43,105 bases of DNA from NCBI GenBank assembly GCA_944386095.1, contig CALWZU010000010.1, positions 1 through 43,105 of the forward strand, read 5' to 3'. Both the position numbers and the translations under genes were made by a program. The DNA is from an uncultured Clostridia bacterium. GTDB lineage: Bacteria > Bacillota > Clostridia > Peptostreptococcales > Anaerovoracaceae. Shown here one piece after another: positions 7,773 to 18,592 of the stretch (its first letter is position 1; each line of letters opens with the position of its first letter). The notes under the pieces were generated by a model. It searched no databases, was not told the origin of the DNA, and was given only the letters and a program-made list of their open reading frames with translations.

Positions 7773-8291
7773 ATGACAGGACACAAGGTAATCGGAAAAC
7801 AATTCAACAGCAAAAAATGCATCGTCTGCGGCATGGACAATCCTCTGGGACTGAAAACCCGGTTTTATGAGCTGGACAACGGAGAGGTGGCAGGCATTTT
7901 CACCATTTTGGAGGAACACCAGAGCTATCCGGGCAGAATGCACGGCGGCGTTTCCTCCGCGGTGCTGGATGAAACCATCGGACGGGCTATCATGATCACA
8001 GAGCCCCATGTATGGGCGGTTACGGCAGAGCTGTCCGTAAAATACCGGCAGCCGGTACCCCTTGACACCACCCTTATCTGCATCGGCCGGATCACCCGCA
8101 ATACCCGGCTGATTTTCGAAGGAGAAGGGGAAATCCTCCTGCCCGACGGAACCGTCGCCGTCACCGCCAAAGGGAAATACCGCAAGCTGGACTTGCGCAA
8201 AATCACTTCCGAAGAGGAGGCTCACGGCCAGGAAAACTGGATCGTCTGGCTGGAAAAGGAGGCCCGGGATCCGGAGGAGATCTTTTATTGA
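7773..8291 (+). CDS. PaaI-type hotdog thioesterase
   Basis: A 172-residue single hotdog domain. The family motif around the active site is visible as MHGGVSSAVLDETIGRA (about 57-73), with the catalytic region HGG and the acidic D/E of the long helix. An N-terminal KCIVCGMDNPLGL segment has the CxxC pair seen in many PaaI-like proteins of this subgroup. It probably hydrolyses an acyl- or aryl-CoA; the substrate is unknown. GGGAGG seven bases upstream fixes the start. It lies 106 bases after cls on the same strand, without a clear terminator between. Confidence 0.85.
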   Translation: MTGHKVIGKQFNSKKCIVCGMDNPLGLKTRFYELDNGEVAGIFTILEEHQSYPGRMHGGVSSAVLDETIGRAIMITEPHVWAVTAELSVKYRQPVPLDTTLICIGRITRNTRLIFEGEGEILLPDGTVAVTAKGKYRKLDLRKITSEEEAHGQENWIVWLEKEARDPEEIFY

Positions 8292-8709
8292 TCTCCTTCT
8301 TGCTTAAATAAAGCGGCCCTCTTTGTCAGAGCCCATCGACTGCCTGACCGGCCGAACGGTTTTCCGGATTCCTTTGCAAAGGCTTTTTCAAAGACTGTTC
8401 TTCATTTCTTCAAAAGCCTTTCCTAAAAGGAACACAAAGCTGTCACATTTCTCCTTTACCATGTAGTTGTTGCAATCAATACAACCACCCTAAAACAACG
8501 ATTCATTTAAAGGCTATTTCCACTCCCCCCATTTCGGAAATAGCCTTACTCCTTTTTTGACCCGCTTCAAAGGATCTGACCCTGTCCCCGCCCTTGCATA
8601 CAAAAATTCCCGGGAAGCGGCGGCAAAACCGTCTCCCGGGACCGTCAAAATCCCCTTTGGCCTTATTAAACTTCATGAGAGCCGGCCCGCTTAGGCCGGA
8701 TAATGTTTT
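8292..8709. other. Intergenic region with several hairpins, no gene
   Basis: About 420 bases between convergent genes. AAAGGCTTTT (8378-8387) pairs with AAAAGCCTTT (8412-8421). AGGCTATTTCC (8511-8521) pairs with GGAAATAGCCT (8536-8546) with TTTTTT at 8553-8558, a candidate terminator for the thioesterase. A further stem CCGGCC/GGCCGG spans 8682-8699. No coding sequence is convincing. Confidence 0.5.
8608..8641 (-). terminator. Terminator of the pyr operon
   Basis: TCCCGGGA (8608-8615) and TCCCGGGA (8634-8641) pair around an inner GGCGG/CCGTC stem; on the minus strand TTTTT follows. It lies 70-100 bases past the last flavodoxin-fold gene and is the first good minus-strand terminator after the recJ-ctpA-pyr run. 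Confidence 0.7.
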
Positions 8710-9348
8710 TCACGGCGCTTTATAATACCCTTCCTTCAGCTCCCCCTTGGTCAAGCCCCGTTTCTTTCCCACCTGTATCCACAGATTGTTGGATCTTGAC
8801 ATAAACAGGAATTTGGGCATCTTCACATTCAGGGAAATCACCTCCGCCAAAGGCTCCCTGCCCTCAATGGTGCGGGCAAGCTGGCACATCGCCCTTTCCA
8901 CCAGGCTCTTTTGTCTGGTTTCAAGGATCATGGCCCCCGAGCCGATGCTCACGGCCTGGCGCAGACGATATCCCACCCGCTGGCAAAACCGGCCCACGAT
9001 TTCAATTGCCGTATTGTTCTGAGAGGCTTCCATGAAGCCGCAGTTGATGATCAGATAACATGCGGGCTTCGTTTCGTAAAAGGTTTCCTTTGTAAACTGT
9101 TCCATATCCTCAAACAGCTCCAGCACCTTGGCAGGCAGGCAGTCGATATAAAGAGGCGTGGCCAGGATCACAATGTCTGAGGTGGCGATCTGCTCAAACA
9201 GATATTTGGAATAATTCAGTTCGTACAAATAAACCTTGTCGATATCATAGCTCCCCTCATCCAGATGCCGTAAAAGCTCCGCCGTAAAGCGTTCCGACTG
9301 GGATTTACGCTTTTTAGGGCTGGCGTTGAGAATCAGCAGCTTTTTCAT
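8710..9348 (-). CDS. Flavodoxin-fold NAD(P)H oxidoreductase-like protein
   Basis: A 212-residue protein beginning MKKLLILNASPKKRKSQSE, the FMN-phosphate-binding start of the NADPH-dependent FMN reductase/flavodoxin family (NASP loop then S/T-rich). The second flavin loop is TPLYIDCLPAKV near residue 84. GGAGG eight bases upstream supports ATG 9348, whose ATG overlaps the TGA of the upstream flavoprotein (TGATG). The pair closes the pyr operon. Substrate unknown; a link with dihydroorotate oxidation or general redox balance is only inferred from position. Confidence 0.75.
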   Translation of the reverse strand: MKKLLILNASPKKRKSQSERFTAELLRHLDEGSYDIDKVYLYELNYSKYLFEQIATSDIVILATPLYIDCLPAKVLELFEDMEQFTKETFYETKPACYLIINCGFMEASQNNTAIEIVGRFCQRVGYRLRQAVSIGSGAMILETRQKSLVERAMCQLARTIEGREPLAEVISLNVKMPKFLFMSRSNNLWIQVGKKRGLTKGELKEGYYKAP

Positions 9349-9890
9349 CACAGATCCCTCCATGCCCGGGCAAGCTTGGCTTGGATGTCCTCGCCGCCCT
9401 CTACGAAAATGGTTTTATGACGCTTCATATCCAAATTGATGGCGTTGCGTTTGATCAGCTGGTTATATACAATACAGTCATCCGGATCCAGACTGTCTCC
9501 GTAGGCTACCGCCAGAAGGCGGCGCTGCCGGGGATAGCGGGCGGTCATATGGACTTCTCCGTCCACCCCCCGTAAAAAAGGCGTTTCCAGGGGAATGGTT
9601 CTGTCCAGAAAGCATTTTGTCACGCTGGAATGACACCCATATTTCATAGCCGTCAATATAATCAAAGCGTCGCAGTCCACATAGGCCCGCAGTATCTCAT
9701 CCATATCGTCCTCGAAAATGCACTTGCCCGGCGTCTTGACCCGGCAGGCAAAGCAGCCGATACAATAGCCGATCCTTGCCTTTGCCGCATTAAAGCAAAG
9801 CACCTGATCCTTTTGAAAGAAATCGCAGATGCTCTTTTCCAGAAGCCTTCCCCGCATTTCCGAAGCATCGCTGACGATCACAATCTTCAT
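9348..9890 (-). CDS. Flavodoxin-fold reductase with CxGCxxC motif
   Basis: A 180-residue protein with the signature of iron-sulfur-flavoprotein-like reductases: C43-IGCFAC-RVKTPGKC-IFEDDM, that is CxxC-spaced cysteines followed by a GxCxxxDDM loop, then LIILTAMKYGCHSS in the flavin-binding region. It starts one base after the pyrE stop with only a weak ribosome binding site, so translation is probably coupled to pyrE. The MR.GRLLEK start of helix 1 departs from the usual serine-rich phosphate loop, so FMN binding should be tested rather than assumed. Function unknown. Confidence 0.75.
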   Translation of the reverse strand: MKIVIVSDASEMRGRLLEKSICDFFQKDQVLCFNAAKARIGYCIGCFACRVKTPGKCIFEDDMDEILRAYVDCDALIILTAMKYGCHSSVTKCFLDRTIPLETPFLRGVDGEVHMTARYPRQRRLLAVAYGDSLDPDDCIVYNQLIKRNAINLDMKRHKTIFVEGGEDIQAKLARAWRDL

Positions 9891-9891
9891 C

Positions 9892-10527
9892 TTATCTCAT
9901 CCAATCTTCATTTCTCGGATCTTTTTTCCAGGCTAAAAGCTTTTCAAGAGAATGGGCTTCAATGTCATTTCTTTCGATCGCCGCCCGGATTAGTACATCA
10001 TAGCTGCTCAGAGTGCAGAAGGGAACGCCCATACGGGCAAAATTTTCTTCTGAATCCTTCAGCCCATAGGTAAAAATCGCCGCCACGCCCAGCACATCGC
10101 CGCCGGCCTGCCGCAGGGCCTCTACCACGGCTCCCACGCTGCCGCCTGTGGAAATCAGATCCTCCACGATAACCACTTTTTGTCCCGGACGCAATCTGCC
10201 CTCTATCTGGTTTTGCTTTCCGTGCTTTTTCGCATCTCCTCTCACATAGCCCATAGGCAGCTCCATCGCCTGGGCGCTGAGAGCGGCCATTGGGATCCCG
10301 GCGGTAGCCGTTCCCATGATCACCTGGACCTGGGGATACTGCTTTCGGATCATGTCCACCAGGGCGTCTCTGACGATGGTCCTTTCCTCAGGATAGGAAA
10401 GGATCAGCCGGTTATCACAATAAATCGGCGATTTGATGCCGCTTGCCCAGGTAAAGGGCTCCTCCGGCCTGAGAGAAACCGCCTGTATATCCAGCAAAAG
10501 CTGCGCTATCCGTTTTTCCGTATCCAT
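9892..10527 (-). CDS. pyrE: Orotate phosphoribosyltransferase
   Basis: A 211-residue enzyme converting orotate and PRPP to orotidine 5'-monophosphate. The PRPP-binding motif VVIVEDLISTGGS lies near residues 118-130, and the YVRGDAKKHGKQNQIEG loop carries the catalytic lysine and flexible-loop residues. AAAGGAG eight bases upstream selects ATG 10527 over a GTG at 10536 that the site would abut. It follows pyrF by five bases and is the last de novo pyrimidine gene of the run. Confidence 0.95.
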   Translation of the reverse strand: MDTEKRIAQLLLDIQAVSLRPEEPFTWASGIKSPIYCDNRLILSYPEERTIVRDALVDMIRKQYPQVQVIMGTATAGIPMAALSAQAMELPMGYVRGDAKKHGKQNQIEGRLRPGQKVVIVEDLISTGGSVGAVVEALRQAGGDVLGVAAIFTYGLKDSEENFARMGVPFCTLSSYDVLIRAAIERNDIEAHSLEKLLAWKKDPRNEDWMR

Positions 10528-10532
10528 CCTTT

Positions 10533-11261
10533 TCACTCCTTTCCCTTCCCCGGGATGCCTTCCAGCTCCCTGAGGATGTTTTCATATGCCGCCGCTTTAT
10601 CCTCCGCCTGGGTAATGGGCCTGCCCACCACCACATAGTCGCAGCCCTGTTCTCTTGCATAGGCGGGGCTGGCCACTCTCACCTGGTCGTCAGCGGACTG
10701 GCCCGCCGGCCGAATACCCGGCGTAACCGTAAGAAAACCCTCTCCGCAGACCTGGTGGATCCGCTTTGCTTCATGGACAGAGCAAACCACCCCGTCAAGT
10801 CCCGCTTCCTTTGCCATGCGGGCATAATGCTCTACCGTCTCCGTCAGGGACGCTCCGATCAAAAGCTCTTTATGGAGCATGTCCTCTCCGGTGGAGGTCA
10901 GCTGGGTGACAGCAATGCAAAGAGGCCGTTTCCCTCTTTCCCGGCTTCCCTCCTCAAGCCCCTCCAGAGCCTGCCTCATCATCTTAACGCCCCCCGCTCC
11001 GTGAAGATTGACCATGTCCACCTCATGGAAAGCCAGGTTCCGCATGGCGCTTTTGACCGTATTTGGAATATCATGCAGCTTCAGATCCAGAAATATCCGG
11101 TGTCCCCGTGCTTTGATTTTTTGAAGGATCGCCGGTCCTTCTCTGTAAAACAGCTCCATTCCTACTTTTACATAAGCTGGCTTCTTCAATTGGTCGAGAA
11201 ACGCCAGGGTTTCTCTTTCCGAAGGAAAATCCAGCGCGATAATCAATGTTGGTCCTGCCAT
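10533..11261 (-). CDS. pyrF: Orotidine 5'-phosphate decarboxylase
   Basis: A 242-residue TIM-barrel enzyme making UMP from OMP. The catalytic D-K-x-D signature reads LDLKLHDIPNTV (about 57-68), and the C-terminal phosphate-binding segment is VVVGRPIT. AAAGGAG precedes two ATGs; the second (11261) has a nine-base spacer and begins at the canonical MAGPTLIIALD, so it is preferred over 11267. It sits between pyrD and pyrE with spacings of a few bases. Confidence 0.95.
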   Translation of the reverse strand: MAGPTLIIALDFPSERETLAFLDQLKKPAYVKVGMELFYREGPAILQKIKARGHRIFLDLKLHDIPNTVKSAMRNLAFHEVDMVNLHGAGGVKMMRQALEGLEEGSRERGKRPLCIAVTQLTSTGEDMLHKELLIGASLTETVEHYARMAKEAGLDGVVCSVHEAKRIHQVCGEGFLTVTPGIRPAGQSADDQVRVASPAYAREQGCDYVVVGRPITQAEDKAAAYENILRELEGIPGKGKE

Positions 11262-11267
11262 CTGCAT

Positions 11268-13006
<1,739 letters not shown>

Positions 13007-13018
13007 TTGCCTCCACTC

Positions 13019-14314
13019 CTATTTCCTCTTTTGTTCTTCCCAGACCACCTGGCCCCGGGCGATGGTTAAAACGGGAAAGCCGGACAAAAGCCACCCCTGA
13101 AAAGGGGTGTTCTTCCCCTTGGATAAAAACGTCTCTTTTTCCACGGCCCGCTCTTTTTCCGGATCCACCAGCACCAGATCCGCCGCCATTCCTTCCTGGA
13201 GCCGTCCCCTGTCGGCAAATCCGAAAATGGAAGCCGGCCGGGCCGACATGGCTTCCACCAGTCTTTCAAGAGACAAAACGCCGACCTTGACCAGCTTCGT
13301 ATACAAAAGGGGAAAAGCTGTCTCCAGTCCCACGATCCCGAAAGGCGCAGCAGAAAGCGTCCTGTTTTTTTCCGCCTGGGTATGGGGCGCATGATCCGTG
13401 GCGATGATATCCAGCGTTCCATCTATAAGCCCCTCCACCAAAGCCAGCCTGTCCACCTCCTCCCGAAGGGGCGGATTCATTTTTTCCATAGGCCCCTTTA
13501 CATCCTCATCCCGCAGTAAAAGATGATGGGGCGTTACCTCCGCCGTAACAGGCAGGCCTTCTTTCTTTGCCTGGCGGATCAGCGCCACGCTTTCCTTGGC
13601 GCTTACATGGCAGACATGATAGGCGCAGCCGGTTTTTTTGACAAGAGCCAGATCTCTTTGGATCTGGGCGTATTCACAGGCGGAAGGAATGCCTGTCCAT
13701 CCCCTTTTTTCCCCAAAGGCGCCCTGATGCACATACCCGCCGTTTTTTAAAGCGTTATCTTCCGTATGAGCGGCGATCACCGCTCCCAGAGACGCAGCCT
13801 GCCTCATGGCTTGCTCCATGACCTCTTCGGACTGGACGCCTACACCGTCGTCGCTGAAGGCTCTGGCTCCGGCCAAAAGCATTTTGCCCATCTCCACCAC
13901 CTTCCGGCCTTTTTCTCCTTCTGTGATACAGGCATAGGGTTCGGTTCTGATTACGGCTTCTTTTTCCAAAAGCGCCTTGTATTCCGCCATCGTCTGAGGA
14001 TTGTCCGGGGCGGGGCGAAGATTTGGCATGGGCATCACGGTAGTAAAGCCTCCCCTGGCCGCCGCCAGCGTCCCTGTCCGTATGGTTTCCTTTTCCTCAA
14101 AGCCTGGCTGGCGCAGGTGGACATGGGCGTCCACCAGCCCGGGCAGCGCCAGAAGGCCATCTCCCCGAATCACCTCCGCCGGCTCCGGCAAGGACCTTCC
14201 GGCGGCAGCCAGCCCTTTGCCGATCGCCAGGATCTTTCCCTTTTCAATCAGGATATCCTCCTGCTTTTTCACGCCTCCCGCCTTTATGAGGGTGCTGTTT
14301 TGGATCAAAATCAC
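13019..14314 (-). CDS. pyrC: Dihydroorotase
   Basis: A 431-residue amidohydrolase that cyclises carbamoyl aspartate to dihydroorotate. Metal ligands are visible in DAHVHLRQPGFEEKET (near 60), IAAHTEDN, HVCHVSA and the catalytic aspartate in IIATDHAPHT. This is the long class I type found in Gram-positive bacteria. The start is GTG, with GGAAAGGAAC six bases upstream. It opens the pyrC-K-D-F-E block, 48 bases after the protease gene, with no terminator between. pyrB and carAB are not in the window. Confidence 0.95.
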   Translation of the reverse strand: MILIQNSTLIKAGGVKKQEDILIEKGKILAIGKGLAAAGRSLPEPAEVIRGDGLLALPGLVDAHVHLRQPGFEEKETIRTGTLAAARGGFTTVMPMPNLRPAPDNPQTMAEYKALLEKEAVIRTEPYACITEGEKGRKVVEMGKMLLAGARAFSDDGVGVQSEEVMEQAMRQAASLGAVIAAHTEDNALKNGGYVHQGAFGEKRGWTGIPSACEYAQIQRDLALVKKTGCAYHVCHVSAKESVALIRQAKKEGLPVTAEVTPHHLLLRDEDVKGPMEKMNPPLREEVDRLALVEGLIDGTLDIIATDHAPHTQAEKNRTLSAAPFGIVGLETAFPLLYTKLVKVGVLSLERLVEAMSARPASIFGFADRGRLQEGMAADLVLVDPEKERAVEKETFLSKGKNTPFQGWLLSGFPVLTIARGQVVWEEQKRK

Positions 14315-14362
14315 CTTGACGTTCCTTTCCCTTTCTTATTTTCCATTTTCTGCGGAAAAGCC

Positions 14363-15571
14363 CTATTCCCGCGCCCGGTCCTTCAAAAGCTTTACCGCCT
14401 CCTCCAGTTGCCGGTCATTTACGATATAATTTCCCTCTACGTCTGATTCTTCCAGCTCTACCACCACATCCGGCGTAATTCCCACCCCGTGGATAACCTT
14501 TCCGGAAGGGGAATAATACTGGGCGAATGTAATTTCAATACCATCGCCGTTTTTCAATCCCCAGGTTTTCTGCATGATCCCTTTTCCGTAGGTCTGGGTT
14601 CCCAAAATCACGCCTTCCTCATTATCCTGGACTCCGGCCACCAGCACCTCAGAAGCGCTGGCCGTGGCGCCGTTGACCAAAATCACGTAATCCAGAGGAG
14701 TTCTGCCATCCTCTGTACGATAATATACTCTCTCCCCGTGTCCGTCCTCCTGATAGACCACAACGCCCTCGTCCATAAGCATATCCGCGATTTCCACGCT
14801 CTGATCCACAATGCCGCCGATGTTGGCCCGCAAATCGATCACAAGGCCTTCCACACCGGCCTCCTCCATCTGGGTCAGCGCTTCCCGGAACTGCTGTGCT
14901 GTATTCATGTCAAAAGAGGCAAGACGGATATAGCCCATATGATCCTCTGTTACCTGACCATAGGCGGAGGTTTCTTCAATGGTTTCCCGCTCCATGGTAT
15001 AACGCAGCATTTCTCCCTCTCTGAGGATCACAAGAGAAACCGCCGTTCCCACCTGTCCCTTTACCAGGGCGGAAACCTCTTCTGCGGACAGATCCCGGCT
15101 GTCCTGGCCGTCCACCTCAATGATCACGTCTCCCGGCAGGATGCCGGCTTTATAGGCAGGCCCCTCCTCCGTCAGGGACACCACCGTCACATAGCCGTCC
15201 TCGCCCACGCTCATGCTGATGCCCACGCCGCCAAAGGAGCCGGCGCTACCCTGCTGCAAAAGCTGATATTCCTCCTTGCTCAAATAACGGGTATAGGGAT
15301 CTCCCGCTCCTTCAAACAGGCCCTTGTACAGGCTCAGGCGCATCGCCTCGTCATCCAGCTGCTGATAATAGTTATCCTCTAAAAAAACCTTCAGTGAAGG
15401 AAGCATCCCAAATTCTTTCTCAAAGGACTTCATCTGCTGGTATTCCATTTCCGAAACATAGACCTTATGGCCGATTGGAATTTCAAATACGCTCAGCACC
15501 GTCACCGTCAGAAGGGCCGTTATGATAATCAATGCCACGCCCACGGCGATGGCTCTTTCTTTTTTGATCAT
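14363..15571 (-). CDS. Carboxy-terminal processing protease, S41 family
   Basis: A 402-residue membrane-anchored serine protease. Residues about 8-30 are a signal anchor. A PDZ domain lies about 95-180 (GSFGGVGISMSV ... GILPGDVIIEVDGQD). The catalytic serine is in NGATASASEVLVAG and the catalytic lysine in TQTYGKGIMQ, the Ser-Lys dyad of CtpA/CtpB. AAAGGAG eight bases upstream selects ATG 15571, four bases after the recJ stop. In Gram-positive bacteria these proteases act outside the membrane on cell-wall or sporulation proteins; its closeness to the ftsEX-PcsB-like module fits a wall role. Whether it is CtpA- or CtpB-like cannot be told. Confidence 0.92.
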   Translation of the reverse strand: MIKKERAIAVGVALIIITALLTVTVLSVFEIPIGHKVYVSEMEYQQMKSFEKEFGMLPSLKVFLEDNYYQQLDDEAMRLSLYKGLFEGAGDPYTRYLSKEEYQLLQQGSAGSFGGVGISMSVGEDGYVTVVSLTEEGPAYKAGILPGDVIIEVDGQDSRDLSAEEVSALVKGQVGTAVSLVILREGEMLRYTMERETIEETSAYGQVTEDHMGYIRLASFDMNTAQQFREALTQMEEAGVEGLVIDLRANIGGIVDQSVEIADMLMDEGVVVYQEDGHGERVYYRTEDGRTPLDYVILVNGATASASEVLVAGVQDNEEGVILGTQTYGKGIMQKTWGLKNGDGIEITFAQYYSPSGKVIHGVGITPDVVVELEESDVEGNYIVNDRQLEEAVKLLKDRARE

Positions 15572-15575
15572 GGCT

Positions 15576-17288
15576 TCAGCTCCTTTCCCGCTCTTTTTCC
15601 TGATGCTTTCTGATATCTTCCAGTACGAACTGTACATGATATGAGCGGCCCCGGCGATTCATGTTCAAAACCCCTGCAACATCGATGATATTTCCCTGCA
15701 GCTCCCATTCTCTGAACTGTTTTCCCGCGCCGAACATAACGCATTCCACGGCATGGCCCTTATGGTCTCTGGTATACAGGCGCACATGCTCTTTTTCCTT
15801 TCCCATAAACTGCACCTGGACCACATACAGGTTTTCACAGGAAAACACCGGTTTTTCATTCTGATATCCAAAAGGCTCCAAAGCGTTGATCTCTTTTACC
15901 AGCTCTTCCGTAATATCCTCCGCCCTCAGGCTTTGATCGATCAGAAGCGTTTCCTCAAACCACTGAGGATGCTCTTTTCGGATTTTTTCTGTTTCCTCTT
16001 CCAGCGCCTTTCGAAAGGCCTCAAGCTTTTCCTCCCGGATGCTGAAGCCGCAGGCGGCCTTATGTCCGCCGAAGTTTTCCAAAAGCCCTTCCTGGGTTTT
16101 CAAAAGCCGGTACAAATCCAGCCCCCTGACGCTTCTGCCGGTTCCCTTCAAAAGCCCCGGCTCCTTTCCCTGGGTCACGATCAGAACCGGGCGGCAATAT
16201 TCCTCCTTCAGCTTTCCGGCCACAATGCCCGCGATACCTTCATGAATGTCCCTTCCTCTGATAACCAGGATCCCCTTCGAAACACCCTCTTCGATCTGGG
16301 CCTTGGCCTCCTGATAACCCCTGGCCTGCAGGGCTTTTCTCATATTGTTATTATACACCAGTTTTTCGGAAAGCTCCCGTATTTTATGGGCGTCCGAGGC
16401 TCTCAAAAGCTCCATGGCCTCCTGGGCGCTGTCCACTCTGCCCCCCGCATTGATCAAGGGCCCGATAATAAAAGCGATCTGCTCCGCGCTTACCATTTTA
16501 TCCTCCAGGCTGATTTCCCGCAAAAGTCCTCTCAGGCCGGGCCTTTTCCGGGAATTGACCCGCCTCAGCCCATGCTTGACGATGGTGCGGTTTTCGTCCA
16601 CAAGAGGCACGATGTCCGCCACCGTAGCGATGGCCACCAGATCCAGCCCCCTGGCAATGGTGCTTTTGGGAAGCCCTGCGGTTTTCTGGAAGGCTTGAAT
16701 CAGCTTATAGGCCACGCCGCAGCCGCACAGCTCTTTAAAAGGATACCGGCAGCCCGGCTGCTTGGGGTTGATAACGATACACTCCGCCAGCTTTTCTCCA
16801 GGCGTATGGTGATCCGTCACGATCACCTCCATCCCAAGGGACTTTGCATAAGCCACCTCTTCCCAGGAAGAAATACCGCAGTCCACCGTGATGATCAGAT
16901 CCGTTTTTTCTCTGTGCAGCCGCTGGATCGCGCCCTTGTTGACGCCATAGCCTTCTTCTGTCCGGGAGGGGATATAGCTGATCACATTAGGCGTCAGATT
17001 CTCTAAAAATTCCGTAAGCAAACATACCGCAGTGATCCCGTCCACGTCATAATCGCCGTACACGCAGATCCGGCTGCGGTTTTCAATATGCCATTTGATC
17101 GTCTGTATTGCCTCTCTGACTCCCTTCAGCAAAAAAGGATCATATGTCAATACCGGATGCTCCGAAAGAAATTCCTCCATGGCCGGCTTTGTTTCCACTT
17201 TGCGGCTTCGGAGAATTTCCTGAACCTCTTTGCGGATGCCTGGAAAAACCTCCCCCTCCATCCGGGGCTGGTATACCCATTTTTTCAT
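15576..17288 (-). CDS. recJ: Single-stranded-DNA exonuclease RecJ
   Basis: A 570-residue DHH-family 5'-3' exonuclease used in recombination and mismatch repair. Motif I is YGDYDVDGIT with aspartates at about 79, 81 and 83; motif III is VTDHHTPG at about 158-165; the DHHA1 domain shows NFGGHKAACGFSI, and an OB-type C-terminal domain follows. Length is normal. ATG 17288 and TTG 17297 are both possible starts; spacing does not decide. It lies between the cell-division module and ctp, directly after the terminator of the PcsB-like gene. Confidence 0.93.
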   Translation of the reverse strand: MKKWVYQPRMEGEVFPGIRKEVQEILRSRKVETKPAMEEFLSEHPVLTYDPFLLKGVREAIQTIKWHIENRSRICVYGDYDVDGITAVCLLTEFLENLTPNVISYIPSRTEEGYGVNKGAIQRLHREKTDLIITVDCGISSWEEVAYAKSLGMEVIVTDHHTPGEKLAECIVINPKQPGCRYPFKELCGCGVAYKLIQAFQKTAGLPKSTIARGLDLVAIATVADIVPLVDENRTIVKHGLRRVNSRKRPGLRGLLREISLEDKMVSAEQIAFIIGPLINAGGRVDSAQEAMELLRASDAHKIRELSEKLVYNNNMRKALQARGYQEAKAQIEEGVSKGILVIRGRDIHEGIAGIVAGKLKEEYCRPVLIVTQGKEPGLLKGTGRSVRGLDLYRLLKTQEGLLENFGGHKAACGFSIREEKLEAFRKALEEETEKIRKEHPQWFEETLLIDQSLRAEDITEELVKEINALEPFGYQNEKPVFSCENLYVVQVQFMGKEKEHVRLYTRDHKGHAVECVMFGAGKQFREWELQGNIIDVAGVLNMNRRGRSYHVQFVLEDIRKHQEKERERS

Positions 17289-17327
17289 TTTGCCCAAGCC
17301 TGCTTTCCAAGTTTGTTTTTAAAAAAA

Positions 17328-17349
17328 AGGGCGAATCAACATTCGCCCT
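17328..17349 (-). terminator. Terminator after the PcsB-like gene
   Basis: Perfect nine-base stem AGGGCGAAT/ATTCGCCCT with a CAAC loop, followed on the minus strand by eight Ts, seven bases past the stop. recJ starts 40 bases beyond it, so recJ either has a promoter in this short space or depends on read-through. Confidence 0.93.
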
Positions 17350-17355
17350 GATGGA

Positions 17356-18501
17356 TTAACCTCCCAGATAGGGTGTGGGATTTGTATGAGATCCGTTCAC
17401 ACGCACTTCGAAATGACAGTGTGGCCCGGTGGAATTGCCCGTCGATCCGATCTTTGCGATCTGCTGGCCCTGGGTCACCTGCTGGCCCTTGGAAACCAGA
17501 AGGGCGCTGTTATGAGCGTAAAGCGTGGTAATGCCGCCGCCATGGTCGATGATGACCGTATTCCCATAGCCGCCGTACCAGCCCGCATAAATAACGGTTC
17601 CGCTGCCTGCCGCAACGCATTTGGTTCCCATCGCCGAAGCCAGGTCAAGTCCGGTATGTAATTTCCTGGTGCCGGTAATGGGGTGGATCCTGTATCCGTA
17701 GGGAGAGCTGATCCTTGTATACTGGGGCGCCGGATTGATAAAGGTGCCCCCCACAAAGGTCGTGCTGCTGCCGGAAGAGGACGCCCGGATCAGGGATGTG
17801 ATCTGTTCTGCCGTAGCATTCAGATCATCGATCATTTTTTCGTACTCATCGATATCGCCCAGGATCTCTTCTCTCATAGCCTGCGCCTGCGCTTTATCGC
17901 TGCTCAGGGAAGCCTTTTGCTGCTCCAGCTGGTTTTGCTGCTGAGAAAGGTTTTCCCGCAGATCCTCCAGCTCCTTCTTGACCGCCGCGATCTGATCGTA
18001 CTGCGCCTGAAGAAGATTCAGATACTCCTCATCCATTTCGTAGATCCTTGAGATCATATCGATGTTATTCATCAGTTCCGTAAAGCTGCTGGAGCCCAGG
18101 AGCACTTCAAGATAACCTACCTCGCCGTTTTTATACATGGTCCGCAGCCTCAGATTCAGGCTTTCATCCTGCTCTCCGATCTGCACCTGCTTTTCGTCAA
18201 GCTCTTCCTGCTTCTGAGAGATCTTTCCCTGTGTTTCGGAGATCTCTACCTCCAGCACTCCGATGGAAGCTTCCTTTTCGTTGATCTGCTGATCCAGCTC
18301 CACGATCTGGCTGGCAAGATCCTTTTCCTGATTTTTACTGTTTTGCAGGGCTTCCTTTGTGTCGTTTAGCTTCTGATTGACTTCATTGAGCTTTTCCTGG
18401 TTGGTCTGCTCACCGAAGGCAAGTCCTCCGGTAAAAACCCCCGCCGCCAGAAAAACGCTCAGTCCTATGATAAAATAGCGCTTAAAACGATTTTTCTTCA
18501 T
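17356..18501 (-). CDS. PcsB/EnvC-like murein hydrolase activator or M23 peptidase
   Basis: A 381-residue exported protein: signal peptide (1 to about 30), long coiled coil rich in Q, E and K (about 35-250), a short serine/glycine linker, then a LytM/M23 domain (about 265-381). The zinc ligands appear intact: H-x3-D in LHTGLDLA and H-x-H at 361/363 (PHCHFEV), so it may itself be a peptidase rather than only an activator. It follows ftsE and ftsX; FtsEX controls PcsB, EnvC or CwlO-type proteins through their coiled coils, and that partnership is inferred here. Confidence 0.92.
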   Translation of the reverse strand: MKKNRFKRYFIIGLSVFLAAGVFTGGLAFGEQTNQEKLNEVNQKLNDTKEALQNSKNQEKDLASQIVELDQQINEKEASIGVLEVEISETQGKISQKQEELDEKQVQIGEQDESLNLRLRTMYKNGEVGYLEVLLGSSSFTELMNNIDMISRIYEMDEEYLNLLQAQYDQIAAVKKELEDLRENLSQQQNQLEQQKASLSSDKAQAQAMREEILGDIDEYEKMIDDLNATAEQITSLIRASSSGSSTTFVGGTFINPAPQYTRISSPYGYRIHPITGTRKLHTGLDLASAMGTKCVAAGSGTVIYAGWYGGYGNTVIIDHGGGITTLYAHNSALLVSKGQQVTQGQQIAKIGSTGNSTGPHCHFEVRVNGSHTNPTPYLGG

Positions 18502-18592
18502 TTGCCGCTCCTTTCGTTGTTTGATCCCTTCCTGCGCCTTTGCCCTTTTGATCCGGTCCGGCTTCAGGCCTGTACCGGATACGGAAGGAAGC

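Noticed and set aside
8378-8421. AAAGGCTTTT/AAAAGCCTTT inverted repeat as a terminator for the thioesterase gene.
   Set aside because: No T-run follows; the stem at 8511-8546 with a nearby T6 is a better candidate.
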